From NCBI GenBank assembly GCA_902622515.1, contig CACNQE010000001.1, forward strand, positions 307,931-371,930: a stretch of DNA of 64,000 nucleotides, read 5' to 3'. The notes beneath the pieces are model-generated. The model ran no database searches, had not been told where the DNA came from, and saw only the letters and a list, made by a program, of their open reading frames with translations. Position 1 is the first letter of the stretch. Each line of letters starts with the position of its first letter. Origin of the DNA: an uncultured SAR116 cluster alpha proteobacterium (GTDB lineage: Bacteria; Pseudomonadota; Alphaproteobacteria; Puniceispirillales; Puniceispirillaceae). A program made the translations under genes and the position numbers. Below, piece after piece: positions 55,047 to 62,450 of the stretch.

Positions 55047-55163
55047 ATGGTTAACAATCTATATACATTCATCTATCGCACACCTCATATATACATATCC
55101 ACCTTTATTTGGGTGAAAGAGTTTAATACAGAGGAAAATATTAAGAGATTTAAGCCTCACTAA
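55047..55163 (+). CDS. Doubtful small frame, 38 aa
   Basis: ATG 55047 follows AAGGTAACTATT, a fair ribosome site. It encodes VNNLYTFIYRTPHIYI then STFIWVKEFNTEENIKRFKPH, an aromatic and polar peptide with no span. It may be chance. Confidence 0.25.
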   Translation: MVNNLYTFIYRTPHIYISTFIWVKEFNTEENIKRFKPH

Positions 55164-55241
55164 AATCAGTTTACGCAGACTCAAACACTTAAAATAACTC
55201 CAACTAAACTACCACCGGTGCAAAACCGATTATCATAAATA

Positions 55242-55661
55242 TTACAGATAGATTTTGTCTGATAAGCCATAAATCAATACTGCATTTAGTATAGCAAGTA
55301 TTGACGGAACCACATAAGCCTCAGCTGTATATTTTACATCATCCAATTCTTTTATTTCTTGGTCATTCACGGATAAATAACCGAATATAGAAAAAAACAA
55401 TGCTTGAAGAAAATTTATTGCAAAAAATGCCCATGTTCCCTCTGGTCCATTTTCTCTAAATAAAATATAGACGCCAACTATAGTAATTGAAGCTATTAAT
55501 GAACCAGCCAAACGCGCGGGCAACAGTGCTGTAACATGAATACCATATTGATTCATAAATGATTTTGTATCAAGAAGAGAGCGATAAGCATAATAAGCAC
55601 CCATTAGCAAAGTAACAATAAATATTCCAAAAAAGATATAACCATTAAATAAACTTACCAT
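55242..55661 (-). CDS. Hypothetical membrane protein, 139 aa
   Basis: Four spans: YIFFGIFIVTLLMGAYYAY, LLPARLAGSLIASITIVGVYILF, TWAFFAINFLQALFFSIFGYL and VVPSILAILNAVLIYGL, with short loops. I recognise no family. ATG 55661 follows GGAGA. It is 73 bases downstream of the 109-aa gene at 55735 in the same direction and may be in its operon. Confidence 0.65.
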   Translation of the reverse strand: MVSLFNGYIFFGIFIVTLLMGAYYAYRSLLDTKSFMNQYGIHVTALLPARLAGSLIASITIVGVYILFRENGPEGTWAFFAINFLQALFFSIFGYLSVNDQEIKELDDVKYTAEAYVVPSILAILNAVLIYGLSDKIYL

Positions 55662-55734
55662 AATATAATCTCCAATTTATTAAATTATTTTTGAGAGTAA
55701 AAATTCAGATACACGAAGTTTGGATTTAAAATAG

Positions 55735-56064
55735 TTAGTCAAACCCCCATATCTGTTCTCCACGATAGCCAGACGCTTTTCCAATAAAATCGCCCCCAAT
55801 TTTTGCCCACTGCCCATGAAATTTTTGACAGGCCTCATAAGCATCTTTGTTTTTATATGTCCAAATAAGAGAAACCCGTAATAAATCGTTATCATCATTA
55901 ACTAAATTAGCTGACTGACTTAACTGCCCATTTTTCTTCAAGAATTCCACTGCTTTAGGGTTATAAAAAGTTATGTATTTCTCGTACCATAAATCGAATT
56001 GTGCTTGAGAAGGAAAACTTAACAAAACCACGCTTACAAAGTTTTTATTTTGGGGTTCATTCAT
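55735..56064 (-). CDS. Hypothetical small soluble protein, 109 aa (possible dimeric alpha-beta barrel)
   Basis: The protein has two strand-rich parts: FVSVVLLSFPSQAQFDLWYEKY and LLRVSLIWTYKNKDAYEACQKFHGQW, each a strand followed by a helix. This pattern fits the ABM/EthD-like barrel, but no family motif is certain. It ends GYRGEQIWGFD. ATG 56064 is preceded by GTAAAAGAAA without a good ribosome site. The membrane protein at 55242 follows. Confidence 0.55.
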   Translation of the reverse strand: MNEPQNKNFVSVVLLSFPSQAQFDLWYEKYITFYNPKAVEFLKKNGQLSQSANLVNDDNDLLRVSLIWTYKNKDAYEACQKFHGQWAKIGGDFIGKASGYRGEQIWGFD

Positions 56065-56179
56065 TTTCTTTTACACCATTATTCTTATAAGTAATAACCT
56101 TTATCCTGCCACATTCAAGGCAATTTTTGAACATTGTTTTCTACTAGCTTTTAAAATGCATAGGCAAGGAGATAAAATC

Positions 56180-56287
56180 ATGAAAACATTTGGCATCATC
56201 TACTTTTTACTATTCGCATTTATATTGCTTGAATATGTCTTGTTTTATACATCACTGAATACATCTCTCATACTTTCCCTATTTTAA
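56180..56287 (+). CDS. Single-span membrane microprotein, 35 aa
   Basis: ATG 56180 encodes MKTFGIIYFLLFAFILLEYV, one long span, then LFYTSLNTSLILSLF. AAGGAGA lies nine bases upstream, a better site than at many large genes nearby. The tail is hydrophobic, so the whole peptide may lie in the membrane. Its function is unknown. Confidence 0.5.
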   Translation: MKTFGIIYFLLFAFILLEYVLFYTSLNTSLILSLF

Positions 56288-56316
56288 TAGGAAGAAAACA
56301 AAAGTAGAATATAAAA

Positions 56317-56412
56317 GCTGATGGGCAACGTAACGTCTGTCGTTGGGATGCACAGGGCGATAATTCAGCAGGTCTCCTCGTCTATAACGGCAATGCTTGG
56401 ATAAGCGTTTGA
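56317..56412 (+). pseudogene. G+C-richer orphan coding fragment
   Basis: In frame from 56317 to TGA 56412 the translation reads ADGQRNVCRWDAQGDNSA then GLLVYNGNAWISV. The frame has no start (an in-frame TAG lies just upstream), and the base composition is near half G+C, unlike its flanks. The WDAQGDNSAGLLVYNGNAW pattern resembles the end of a repeat-rich phage or surface protein. I read it as the 3' remnant of a foreign gene. Confidence 0.45.
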
Positions 56413-56664
56413 CCTACAGCGAAACATGCAAAGACTAGAGCGTTCACGTTGTCTGGTAAAAATAAAGTGAGGCAATAATCAAAAAAATATAAACAAAAAA
56501 GTAATATCTAAATTGATACAGCATTCGCTTGTCGCTTTTAAGACGATGTATTTTTATTTTCATATCTGAATTTTCCTATATTATTTATAAATATACGAAA
56601 CATTAATGTTTCTAGATGAATTTATTTGCACCGTTTTAATTATCTTATGTAAAGGGAGTCCACC
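56413..56664. other. Gap before the secreted-protein tandem
   Basis: AT-rich DNA with no gene. It probably carries the promoter of the tandem set that starts at 56665; no distinct promoter was picked. Confidence 0.4.
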
Positions 56665-56690
56665 TTGCGCATCATAATCACAGCACTATT
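56655..56690 (+). repeat. 5'-end repeat copy 1 of the secreted-protein tandem
   Basis: CCACCTTGCGCATCATAATC and the following CACAGCACTATTT, covering the start codon and the first codons of the signal peptide, recur at 57203-57235 and in decayed form at 58611-58628. The repeat suggests tandem duplication of leader plus signal sequence. Confidence 0.6.
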
Positions 56691-57186
56691 TCTAATACTG
56701 TTCATCAAAAATGCTGGGGCTGAGTTAACGGAGTTTCAGCTAATTGATAAGCTAGATGAGCCAAGAGGTTATTGCATTGATATCAGGGGACATAAGGAGA
56801 GTGCAAAGTTAGATAGAGGTCTTCAGGCTCATACTTGTTACTCATACCAAGGTCAAATTGGCGTTGACCAAGCTTTTGATAAAACTTCGGTAAAATTAGG
56901 AAAGTTTTATATACCTTATTTTAACGTTTGTATGGAGGCAAAAGAACTTATAAAGGGTGCAACCCTCGTTCTGAAAGAGTGTACTAATGGTATCAAACAA
57001 AATTTTACCCATACACTTAATAAAACAATAAAACACATGGGTAAAAATAATTTGTGTGTAACGGTGGCAAAAGGTAAATCGAAGAAAGGTAGAGGTGGTA
57101 CCCCTCCTCATTTAATGAGACATTTAATAATTGATGACTGCCAAGAGGTCGAAAATCAATACAATACTTGGCAAATGATTAACTAA
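56665..57186 (+). CDS. Secreted ricin-type beta-trefoil-like protein
   Basis: A 173-aa exported protein: signal peptide MRIIITALFLILFIKNAGA, then three repeats with the trefoil pattern of Cys and QxW-like turns. Examples are GYCIDIRGHK, VCMEAKELIKGATLVLKECTN and LCVTVAKG with LIIDDCQE and the final YNTWQM. Ricin-type folds bind sugars; this is the likely role, outside the cell or in the periplasm. The start is TTG 56665 with AAAGGGAG ten bases upstream. The 5' end is repeated at 57210 and, in decayed form, near 58611. Confidence 0.65.
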   Translation: MRIIITALFLILFIKNAGAELTEFQLIDKLDEPRGYCIDIRGHKESAKLDRGLQAHTCYSYQGQIGVDQAFDKTSVKLGKFYIPYFNVCMEAKELIKGATLVLKECTNGIKQNFTHTLNKTIKHMGKNNLCVTVAKGKSKKGRGGTPPHLMRHLIIDDCQEVENQYNTWQMIN

Positions 57187-57202
57187 AAATACAATCCATG
57201 GA

Positions 57203-57235
57203 AACCACCATGCGTAGCATAATTACAGCGCTATT
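57203..57235 (+). repeat. 5'-end repeat copy 2 of the secreted-protein tandem
   Basis: ACCACCATGCGTAGCATAAT followed by TACAGCGCTATTT matches copy 1 at 56655-56690 with few changes, including bases before the start codon. Confidence 0.6.
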
Positions 57236-57620
57236 TATGATATTAGCAAGTATTGGTTCGTCAGGCGCTGGTGAATTGAATTCACATAACATCTTAAAGC
57301 TGTTTCCAATTTGCGAGACTCCATCCTCTTTAGGTCAGAGATGCAAATACGACTATGCTGAAACAAAGCCAGATAGTTTTTTGGAAGTATGCTGTTCAGC
57401 TAGTGCAAATGTTGAATATAACGGAAACAGTGTTTCAGTGCTATCAAGGAGTAACTGGTATTATAACTTCGACATATCCAGAAGTAGTGATGGTAATTAC
57501 GAAATCATTTTTACTGATGAAGCAATGAATGGTGGTTCATATCACTCTGTTACTGTGTTTGATGTGAAGTTAGAAAACGGTATTATTTTATTAGATGAAA
57601 CTGATAAAAAGCTATTTTAG
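57210..57620 (+). CDS. Secreted hypothetical protein, 136 aa
   Basis: The signal peptide MRSIITALFMILASIGSSGAG is nearly the same as that of the gene upstream, at DNA level too. The mature part has paired Cys (FPICETP, QRCKYDY, EVCCSAS) and strand-rich repeats (NGNSVSVLSRSNWYYNFDISRSS), and ends DETDKKLF. I recognise no family. ATG 57210 is preferred over ATG 57198, as it starts the duplicated signal peptide. It belongs to a tandem of small secreted proteins at 56665-58605. Confidence 0.65.
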   Translation: MRSIITALFMILASIGSSGAGELNSHNILKLFPICETPSSLGQRCKYDYAETKPDSFLEVCCSASANVEYNGNSVSVLSRSNWYYNFDISRSSDGNYEIIFTDEAMNGGSYHSVTVFDVKLENGIILLDETDKKLF

Positions 57621-57659
57621 TATACAATCCATGTTCACCATCTTTAGAAACTGTAGCGC

Positions 57660-58041
57660 AACTCTTTACAGGACGTAGTAGGAAAACAGTGGTCTTATTA
57701 TTACCGAATTATCTGATGAGCGTAAATCCAGCAGTAGCTGACTTTATTGTGGAAGATAAATTTTGGGGGTGGGAATGTAAATATTATTTTGCATGTAAGA
57801 GAGTGTTTGTGATTGTATTGACACATGAAAGGAAATTAAACCCCTGCCTGCAAAGTTCCCCTTTTCATACATATATGAATACAACGAAAAGGTTGGTGTT
57901 TGTCATATAAAAGTCGGAGGAGGTTTATTTAGTTTGTTAGCAGGCTTTGTCAAAAAACAAAACTTCTATTCTAAACAAAAGGATGGAAGTTTCAAAAGAG
58001 TCTCAATAGAAGATTTGAGTTTCAAATGTGTAAAGGAATAA
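57660..58041 (+). pseudogene. Decayed member of the secreted-protein tandem
   Basis: One frame reads VVLLLPNYLMSVNPAVADFIVEDKFWGWECKYYF and on to VIVLTHERKL, then coding character moves to another frame at about 57845. That frame continues PAKFPFSYIYEYNEKVGVCHIKVGG, GLFSLLAGFVKKQNFYSKQK and ends SIEDLSFKCVKE at TAA 58041, three bases before the next start. No start codon or signal peptide remains. The Cys near the C-terminus followed by a Lys-rich end matches its neighbours. Confidence 0.6.
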
Positions 58042-58044
58042 CTT

Positions 58045-58605
58045 ATGCACACCATAATAAAAATCGCTGTTGTATCCGTTCTCGTTCTGTTTGCTATCGT
58101 GGGTGTTATGAGTATTTCTAAGGCTGAAGTTATTAACTTAGAACTAGAATGTGATGGCAAGATAGACCTAACTTTCAGAACATTTGAAAGGCAAAATTTT
58201 TGGGACTCACTTATGACCGGGGTAGATAATAAAGATTTTCTCCATCATTCACAAAGAATATCAATAACCAACAATAAATTGAACGGAATTTTTGAACTTC
58301 AAGTTGATGAAAATTTAATTTATTTGAACGATGAAGGTGTAAAACAAATTAACAACCAAATAGAGGAAAATATTAGTAACGAACTGTGGTTAGCAATCTC
58401 AGATTATGATTTCTATGTTAATATCAAATTTGAATTGGACCGTTACACTGGAAATCTCACCGCAGAATTTGAATTAGATTCTAATGAAGTGATATACTAT
58501 ATTTTGAACAAATTTCTTTATGAAGGATTAGAGGAATTATTACCTAACATTTCGGGCTTTTCTTTTAACGCAGAATGCAAAAAATTAGAAGAAAAGCTAT
58601 TCTAG
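58045..58605 (+). CDS. Secreted hypothetical protein, 186 aa
   Basis: The signal peptide or anchor is MHTIIKIAVVSVLVLFAIVGVMSISKA. The mature part has one Cys near each end (LECDGKIDLTF and NAECKKLEEKLF), probably disulfide-linked, with alternating strands between (FYVNIKFELDRYTGNLTAEFELD in two parts). The Cys-Lys-rich ending matches its tandem neighbours. I recognise no family. ATG 58045 follows AAAGGAATAACTT. It starts three bases after the end of a decayed tandem member. Confidence 0.68.
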   Translation: MHTIIKIAVVSVLVLFAIVGVMSISKAEVINLELECDGKIDLTFRTFERQNFWDSLMTGVDNKDFLHHSQRISITNNKLNGIFELQVDENLIYLNDEGVKQINNQIEENISNELWLAISDYDFYVNIKFELDRYTGNLTAEFELDSNEVIYYILNKFLYEGLEELLPNISGFSFNAECKKLEEKLF

Positions 58606-58606
58606 G

Positions 58607-58632
58607 ATACCACCTTACGCGCCATAATCACT
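58607..58632 (+). repeat. 5'-end repeat copy 3, decayed, with no gene attached
   Basis: ACCACCTTACGCGCCATAAT then CACTAAG matches the starts at 56665 and 57210, but the start codon is TTA and a stop follows within ten codons. It is a leader remnant without a reading frame, lying directly after the 186-aa gene. Confidence 0.5.
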
Positions 58633-58655
58633 AAGTAATGCAATAGAATAGTTTA

Positions 58656-58913
58656 ATGAGAAAGTTTCTTTTTAAAGATTATATACTACGAAATGGAATA
58701 CCTATTTTAGTGGCATTTCTGTTTATGACATTTATAGGTGATAGTTTTATCCTTCCGTTTATATTTCAAGCAACTGATAATGGTAACCTAAATCTTTTTG
58801 CATGGATTATTATAGACGCTGTAATGTTATTTTCGATATTTTTCGCTACTAGATACATTTTGTATATCTTTGGTTTTATTGATACTTGGCGAGGAAAAAT
58901 TCCTAGAATATAG
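58656..58913 (+). CDS. Small membrane protein, 85 aa
   Basis: Two spans, NGIPILVAFLFMTFIGDSFILPFIF and FAWIIIDAVMLFSIFFATRYILYIF, with a basic start (RKFLFKDYILR) and a basic end (DTWRGKIPRI). ATG 58656 follows AATAGTTTA without a good ribosome site. I recognise no family. Confidence 0.5.
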   Translation: MRKFLFKDYILRNGIPILVAFLFMTFIGDSFILPFIFQATDNGNLNLFAWIIIDAVMLFSIFFATRYILYIFGFIDTWRGKIPRI

Positions 58914-58970
58914 ACAAAAATTCAGATGTGGAATTATAATAAAATTAGTTTTTAAACATGGTGGTGATGA

Positions 58971-59192
58971 ATGGAATTCCTTTTGATATGGGTATTAACT
59001 GGAAACTTTTTAGATTCGGGTTTGAGGTTTGATGAAGCTGGAAGTTGTTACGCTTCAGCCCAGAATAGTGGCATGGAACTGCGCGACTTAGGCATGGCTG
59101 TCCCTAAATTTATTTGTATACCTGTTGCAGAAGATAAGGAACTAAGGCTTCTAATACCTGATACGCCACGCTCTAATTTTCCTTTCAATTGA
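58971..59192 (+). CDS. Hypothetical protein, 73 aa, possibly 3'-truncated
   Basis: The start MEFLLIWVLTGNFLDSGLRFDEAGSC then YASAQNSGMELRDLGMAVPKFICIPV reads as a small exported protein with two Cys and a coherent coding character up to about residue 58. The last 15 residues overlap the end of an unrelated minus-strand coding remnant, so the original 3' end may have been lost. GGTGGTG before the ATG may serve as ribosome site. Confidence 0.48.
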   Translation: MEFLLIWVLTGNFLDSGLRFDEAGSCYASAQNSGMELRDLGMAVPKFICIPVAEDKELRLLIPDTPRSNFPFN

Positions 59193-59443
59193 GATTTCTT
59201 GATTAAGTGTTGTCCCGGCAGTGGCATTGAAGAAAGTCCTAGTGATAACGAATAATCTTCAAGACGCTCCACTATAGATTGACTGCTTCTCATAGCTTTA
59301 GAAACAGTCTTAGTGAGACATAAGCAATATCAACAGTTTTTGTGTATCAATGACTCTGTCAATAGGCACGTTTTTTACATCAGTTGATATGTCATTTAAT
59401 GCAGCATCTAATACCATATTCAATGACTCATTAATGACGTTTT
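59150..59443 (-). pseudogene. Decayed minus-strand coding remnant
   Basis: Reading leftwards from 59443, one frame gives NVINESLNMVLDAALNDIS then TDVKNVPIDRVIDTQKLL. After a shift near 59320 another gives VDIAYVSLRLF, and a third gives MRSSQSIVERLEDYSLSLG then LSSMPLPGQHLIKKSQLKGK up to about 59150. All are coding-like, but stops and shifts separate them. It looks like the 5' or middle part of a helical protein of unknown type that decayed after being joined to the gene at 58971. Confidence 0.45.
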
Positions 59444-59647
59444 AAGAGTCACTGACAGGCTGTGTGTAAGCATAGGAACATTAAAGAATATAAGTAATTA
59501 ATAATTGAGTTTATACATCGGGTAAAAATTTCAAAGATGAAAATACTAAAATTAATACATAGTAAAATATCTTCAAATGTATCTAGCCATATATACCTAA
59601 TTTAAATTATAATATAAGAAAAATAATTATAAATTAGGAGTTTTTTA

Positions 59648-60100
59648 TTGTTTAAGGAAATTACTGAAATTGGTAAAATAGATCATATAGGGATCGCAGT
59701 TACAGACCTTGCAACAAGCATTAATCACTATTCAAATCTATTGAATTTTAATTTGATAAATGAAAAATCGATAATTGATCATGACATAAAGATAGCTTTT
59801 CTTAAAAAGTTTGAAACAAGTATTGAATTATTGCAGCCGATAACTTCTCAATCATTTGAAACAGGCTTGCTAAAAGAATTTACGATACATAATTTTATTT
59901 TAAAAAATAAAAATAGTGGTATTCATCATTTCTGTATGCAAACCAATAACCTAGACAAGACCACTCAAAATTTATCAGAAATGGGAATTGAGAAAATTTC
60001 TGATAACGAAAACTGGCAAGGGAGCGACGGGTCACCAATTAGCTTTTTTAATACTCTAAAAATTTTTGGTTTCCTACTTGAAATCAAAGAAAAAATTTAA
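59648..60100 (+). CDS. VOC-fold protein, methylmalonyl-CoA epimerase-like
   Basis: A 150-aa glyoxalase/VOC protein with two beta-alpha-beta-beta-beta units: KIDHIGIAVTDLATSINHYSNLLNF opens the first, where His is a metal ligand, and SGIHHFCMQTNNLDKTTQNLSEMGI opens the second (the IHH motif). FETSIELLQPI and FGFLLEIKEK supply the Glu ligands. This set fits methylmalonyl-CoA epimerase, which interconverts R and S forms in propionate metabolism, though family substrates vary. TTG 59648 is chosen with AGGAG upstream. It overlaps the stop of livF by four bases in convergent orientation. Confidence 0.75.
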   Translation: MFKEITEIGKIDHIGIAVTDLATSINHYSNLLNFNLINEKSIIDHDIKIAFLKKFETSIELLQPITSQSFETGLLKEFTIHNFILKNKNSGIHHFCMQTNNLDKTTQNLSEMGIEKISDNENWQGSDGSPISFFNTLKIFGFLLEIKEKI

Positions 60101-60810
60101 AAGTAATCCCAAAGGTTTTTAGCTTTTTTGAGTTTGCTAGAGTGATGATCAAAAACTACTTTACCATGTCTAAAAATAATGGCACGTTCTACTACGGCAA
60201 GAGCAGAAAAAACATTTTGCTCGATTATAATAATCGTTTTATTAAAGTTTTTATTTAAGTTTTCAATTAGTTCCATCACAGTTTTTGCCATATTTGGAGA
60301 AAGTCCTGCCGTAGGCTCGTCTAATAATAATATCTTTGGGTCCAATTGTAGTGTCATAGCAAGTGCTAAGATTTGCTGTTCTCCTCCACTAAGTGAACCA
60401 GCTTTCTGATTCTGTTTGTCTTTAAGTATTGGAAAATCTGAAATAATTTGTTCAATTAGGAATTGTTCCTTCTTCAAACTTGCTATTTGAAGACACTCAT
60501 AGACTGATAAATTTGGAAAAATATTGTTATTTTGCGGCACAATGCCAATACCAAGTTTTATGTTGTCTGAAATATTGCCTGACATTATTTCTTGGTCGTT
60601 AAATCTGATTATGCCTCTTTTATTTTTAAGTAGACCAATTACAGATTTAAAAAATGTTGACTTCCCACTACCATTATGACCAAAAACGCCTACAATTTCT
60701 CCCTGAAAGATATCTAACGATATATTACGTATGATATTATGGTCTGAATAACCTGCGGATAGGTTTTCAACATTTAACAATGGGTTTCTGTTTTCTATTT
60801 CAACCACCAA
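60097..60810 (-). CDS. livF: Branched-chain amino acid/amide ABC importer ATPase LivF
   Basis: A 237-aa ATPase of the HAAT family. Walker A is GHNGSGKST, the signature SLSGGEQQI, Walker B ILLLDEPTAGLSP and the H-loop IIEQNVFSAL. The short form with ENLSAGYSDHNIIRNISL at the start and no long C-terminal extension marks it as LivF rather than LivG. Its TTG or GTG start overlaps the 3' end of livG by about eleven bases. It is the last gene of the five-gene operon. Confidence 0.92.
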   Translation of the reverse strand: MVVEIENRNPLLNVENLSAGYSDHNIIRNISLDIFQGEIVGVFGHNGSGKSTFFKSVIGLLKNKRGIIRFNDQEIMSGNISDNIKLGIGIVPQNNNIFPNLSVYECLQIASLKKEQFLIEQIISDFPILKDKQNQKAGSLSGGEQQILALAMTLQLDPKILLLDEPTAGLSPNMAKTVMELIENLNKNFNKTIIIIEQNVFSALAVVERAIIFRHGKVVFDHHSSKLKKAKNLWDYF

Positions 60811-61567
60811 AATATATCCTAGTTAGCTCGACGTCATTCATAAGACTAGCAACACTGTCTACCGCTTTTATTTGTCCGTTCACAAGAAAGATACCCTCAT
60901 CACAGATTTCTCGTATAAAACGCATGTTATGTTCAATAACAATTATTGTTTTTTTTCTGGTTTTCTCTTCTAGAATAATTTCTTTGATTTTATTATGCGT
61001 CCTGCCTTCTACACCAGCCATTGGTTCGTCTAACATTATAATATTTCCGTCATTCATCAATGCTCTAGCAATAGCAACTAATTTCTGCTGCCCATAAGAT
61101 AGCTCTGCGGGAACAGAATTACGATAATCCAATAACCCAACTCTTTTTAATAAATTAGCTGCTATATCCTCATAAAGAGCGTCCTTTTTAGCTCTATTAA
61201 AATCAAACAGTCCTAAAGATAGGCTTTTGTCAGAGTAGTCAGATCTTTGAGAAATAATTAGATTGTCAATTAAGCTTAATGAATTAAAGAGCCTGTTCAT
61301 CTGCCAAGTTCTTGCAATACCAAGTCTAGCTCTTTGAAAATCTGACATTTTGTTTATTTTTTTCCCTCCTAGATATACATCTCCATAGTCAGATTTAATA
61401 TTTCCAGATATCAAGTTGAACAAAGTTGTTTTACCCGCTCCGTTTGGTCCGATAAGACCAGATACAAATCCTTGCTTAAACTTAATATTAATATGATTCG
61501 CAACCATTTTACCGCCAAAATTTTTTGTGAGATTTACTGTTTCTAGAGAATGTTCGATTTCAGACAC
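60800..61567 (-). CDS. livG: Branched-chain amino acid/amide ABC importer ATPase LivG
   Basis: A 255-aa ATPase. Walker A is GPNGAGKTT, the LivG-type insertion IARTWQMNRLFNSLSLIDNL follows, then the signature LSYGQQKLV (SYGQQ in place of SGGQ, as usual in LivG), Walker B IIMLDEPMAGVEG and the switch His in VIEHNMRFI. It pairs with LivF to power import. It abuts livM by one base and overlaps livF. Confidence 0.92.
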   Translation of the reverse strand: MSEIEHSLETVNLTKNFGGKMVANHINIKFKQGFVSGLIGPNGAGKTTLFNLISGNIKSDYGDVYLGGKKINKMSDFQRARLGIARTWQMNRLFNSLSLIDNLIISQRSDYSDKSLSLGLFDFNRAKKDALYEDIAANLLKRVGLLDYRNSVPAELSYGQQKLVAIARALMNDGNIIMLDEPMAGVEGRTHNKIKEIILEEKTRKKTIIVIEHNMRFIREICDEGIFLVNGQIKAVDSVASLMNDVELTRIYFGG

Positions 61568-61568
61568 T

Positions 61569-62450
61569 TTATTTTTTCCAAATCTCTAAACCATCTAAAC
61601 CTCTTGTAGACCCTATTAGGCCAGAAGGTTTGACGAAAATAAAAATTAACACAAGACCCGTAAAAATGACACCCTGCAAGGGTGCCATGATTGAAACTGG
61701 TAGATTTAAAAAGGTTATGATTTCTGGAAGCGTTGTAATTATGATAGCGCCAAAAGCTGGTCCCAGGACTGTACCTGCGCCTCCTATAACAACCATCGTT
61801 AGCAATGTGGCTGTTGCAAAAATTCCAAATTGTTCTGGTGTAATATATAAGTAGTAATGCGAGTAAATTCCTCCTGCAAATCCTGCCATTGCCGCTGATA
61901 GTGCAACAATTAACACTTTAATTCTTATTGGATTTCTTCCTAATGAAGAGAAGGCTATCTCATCATTTCTCAACGCAGTGATGGCTCTTCCATATGCACT
62001 TCTCATTATTTTTCTCACCATCCAAATACTCAGGACAGCGAAACAGACTACAATTAATAGTGTTAATAAACTTCTGTAAGGATGAGAGATTAACGGTGGT
62101 ATATTACTTAATCCGCCTGCAGCACCTGTTATTTCTATATTATTTATGATGTGAAGTGTACCAAGTTGAAATCCAAGAGTAGAAACTACCAAATAATCAC
62201 CAGAGACTCTTAATGATGGTAATGATACTCCAAAAGCAAAAACACCTGCTATCAAACTAGCAAAAATTATTGATAAAAAAATAGGAATGTCAAAATAGAT
62301 AGCAATTAAAGCGGAACAGTAGGCACCTATTGCGAAAAATATTGGTTGAGCAACACTTAATAAACCCCCATATCCTAATATAAGATTAAAACTTGTAGCT
62401 AATATTACATTTATCGATGCCAAAATAAAAAGTGAAATGAAATATTCCAT
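61569..62450 (-). CDS. livM: Branched-chain amino acid/amide ABC importer permease LivM
   Basis: A 293-aa permease with about nine spans. The family signature GYGGLLSVAQPIFFAIGAY is near residue 27, and LRNDEIAFSSLGRNPIRIKVLIVALSAAMAGFAGGIYSHYY (in three parts) is the EAA-like coupling loop and following span. VVIGGAGTVLGPAFGA is the second conserved region. It abuts livH with no gap, so the two are co-translated. Confidence 0.92.
   Translation of the reverse strand: MEYFISLFILASINVILATSFNLILGYGGLLSVAQPIFFAIGAYCSALIAIYFDIPIFLSIIFASLIAGVFAFGVSLPSLRVSGDYLVVSTLGFQLGTLHIINNIEITGAAGGLSNIPPLISHPYRSLLTLLIVVCFAVLSIWMVRKIMRSAYGRAITALRNDEIAFSSLGRNPIRIKVLIVALSAAMAGFAGGIYSHYYLYITPEQFGIFATATLLTMVVIGGAGTVLGPAFGAIIITTLPEIITFLNLPVSIMAPLQGVIFTGLVLIFIFVKPSGLIGSTRGLDGLEIWKK

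Noticed and set aside
59048..59293. 81-codon minus-strand frame as an intact gene
   Set aside because: Its C-terminal third is antisense to the more convincing plus-strand protein, and its upstream coding continues only in other frames, so it is treated as part of a decayed remnant.
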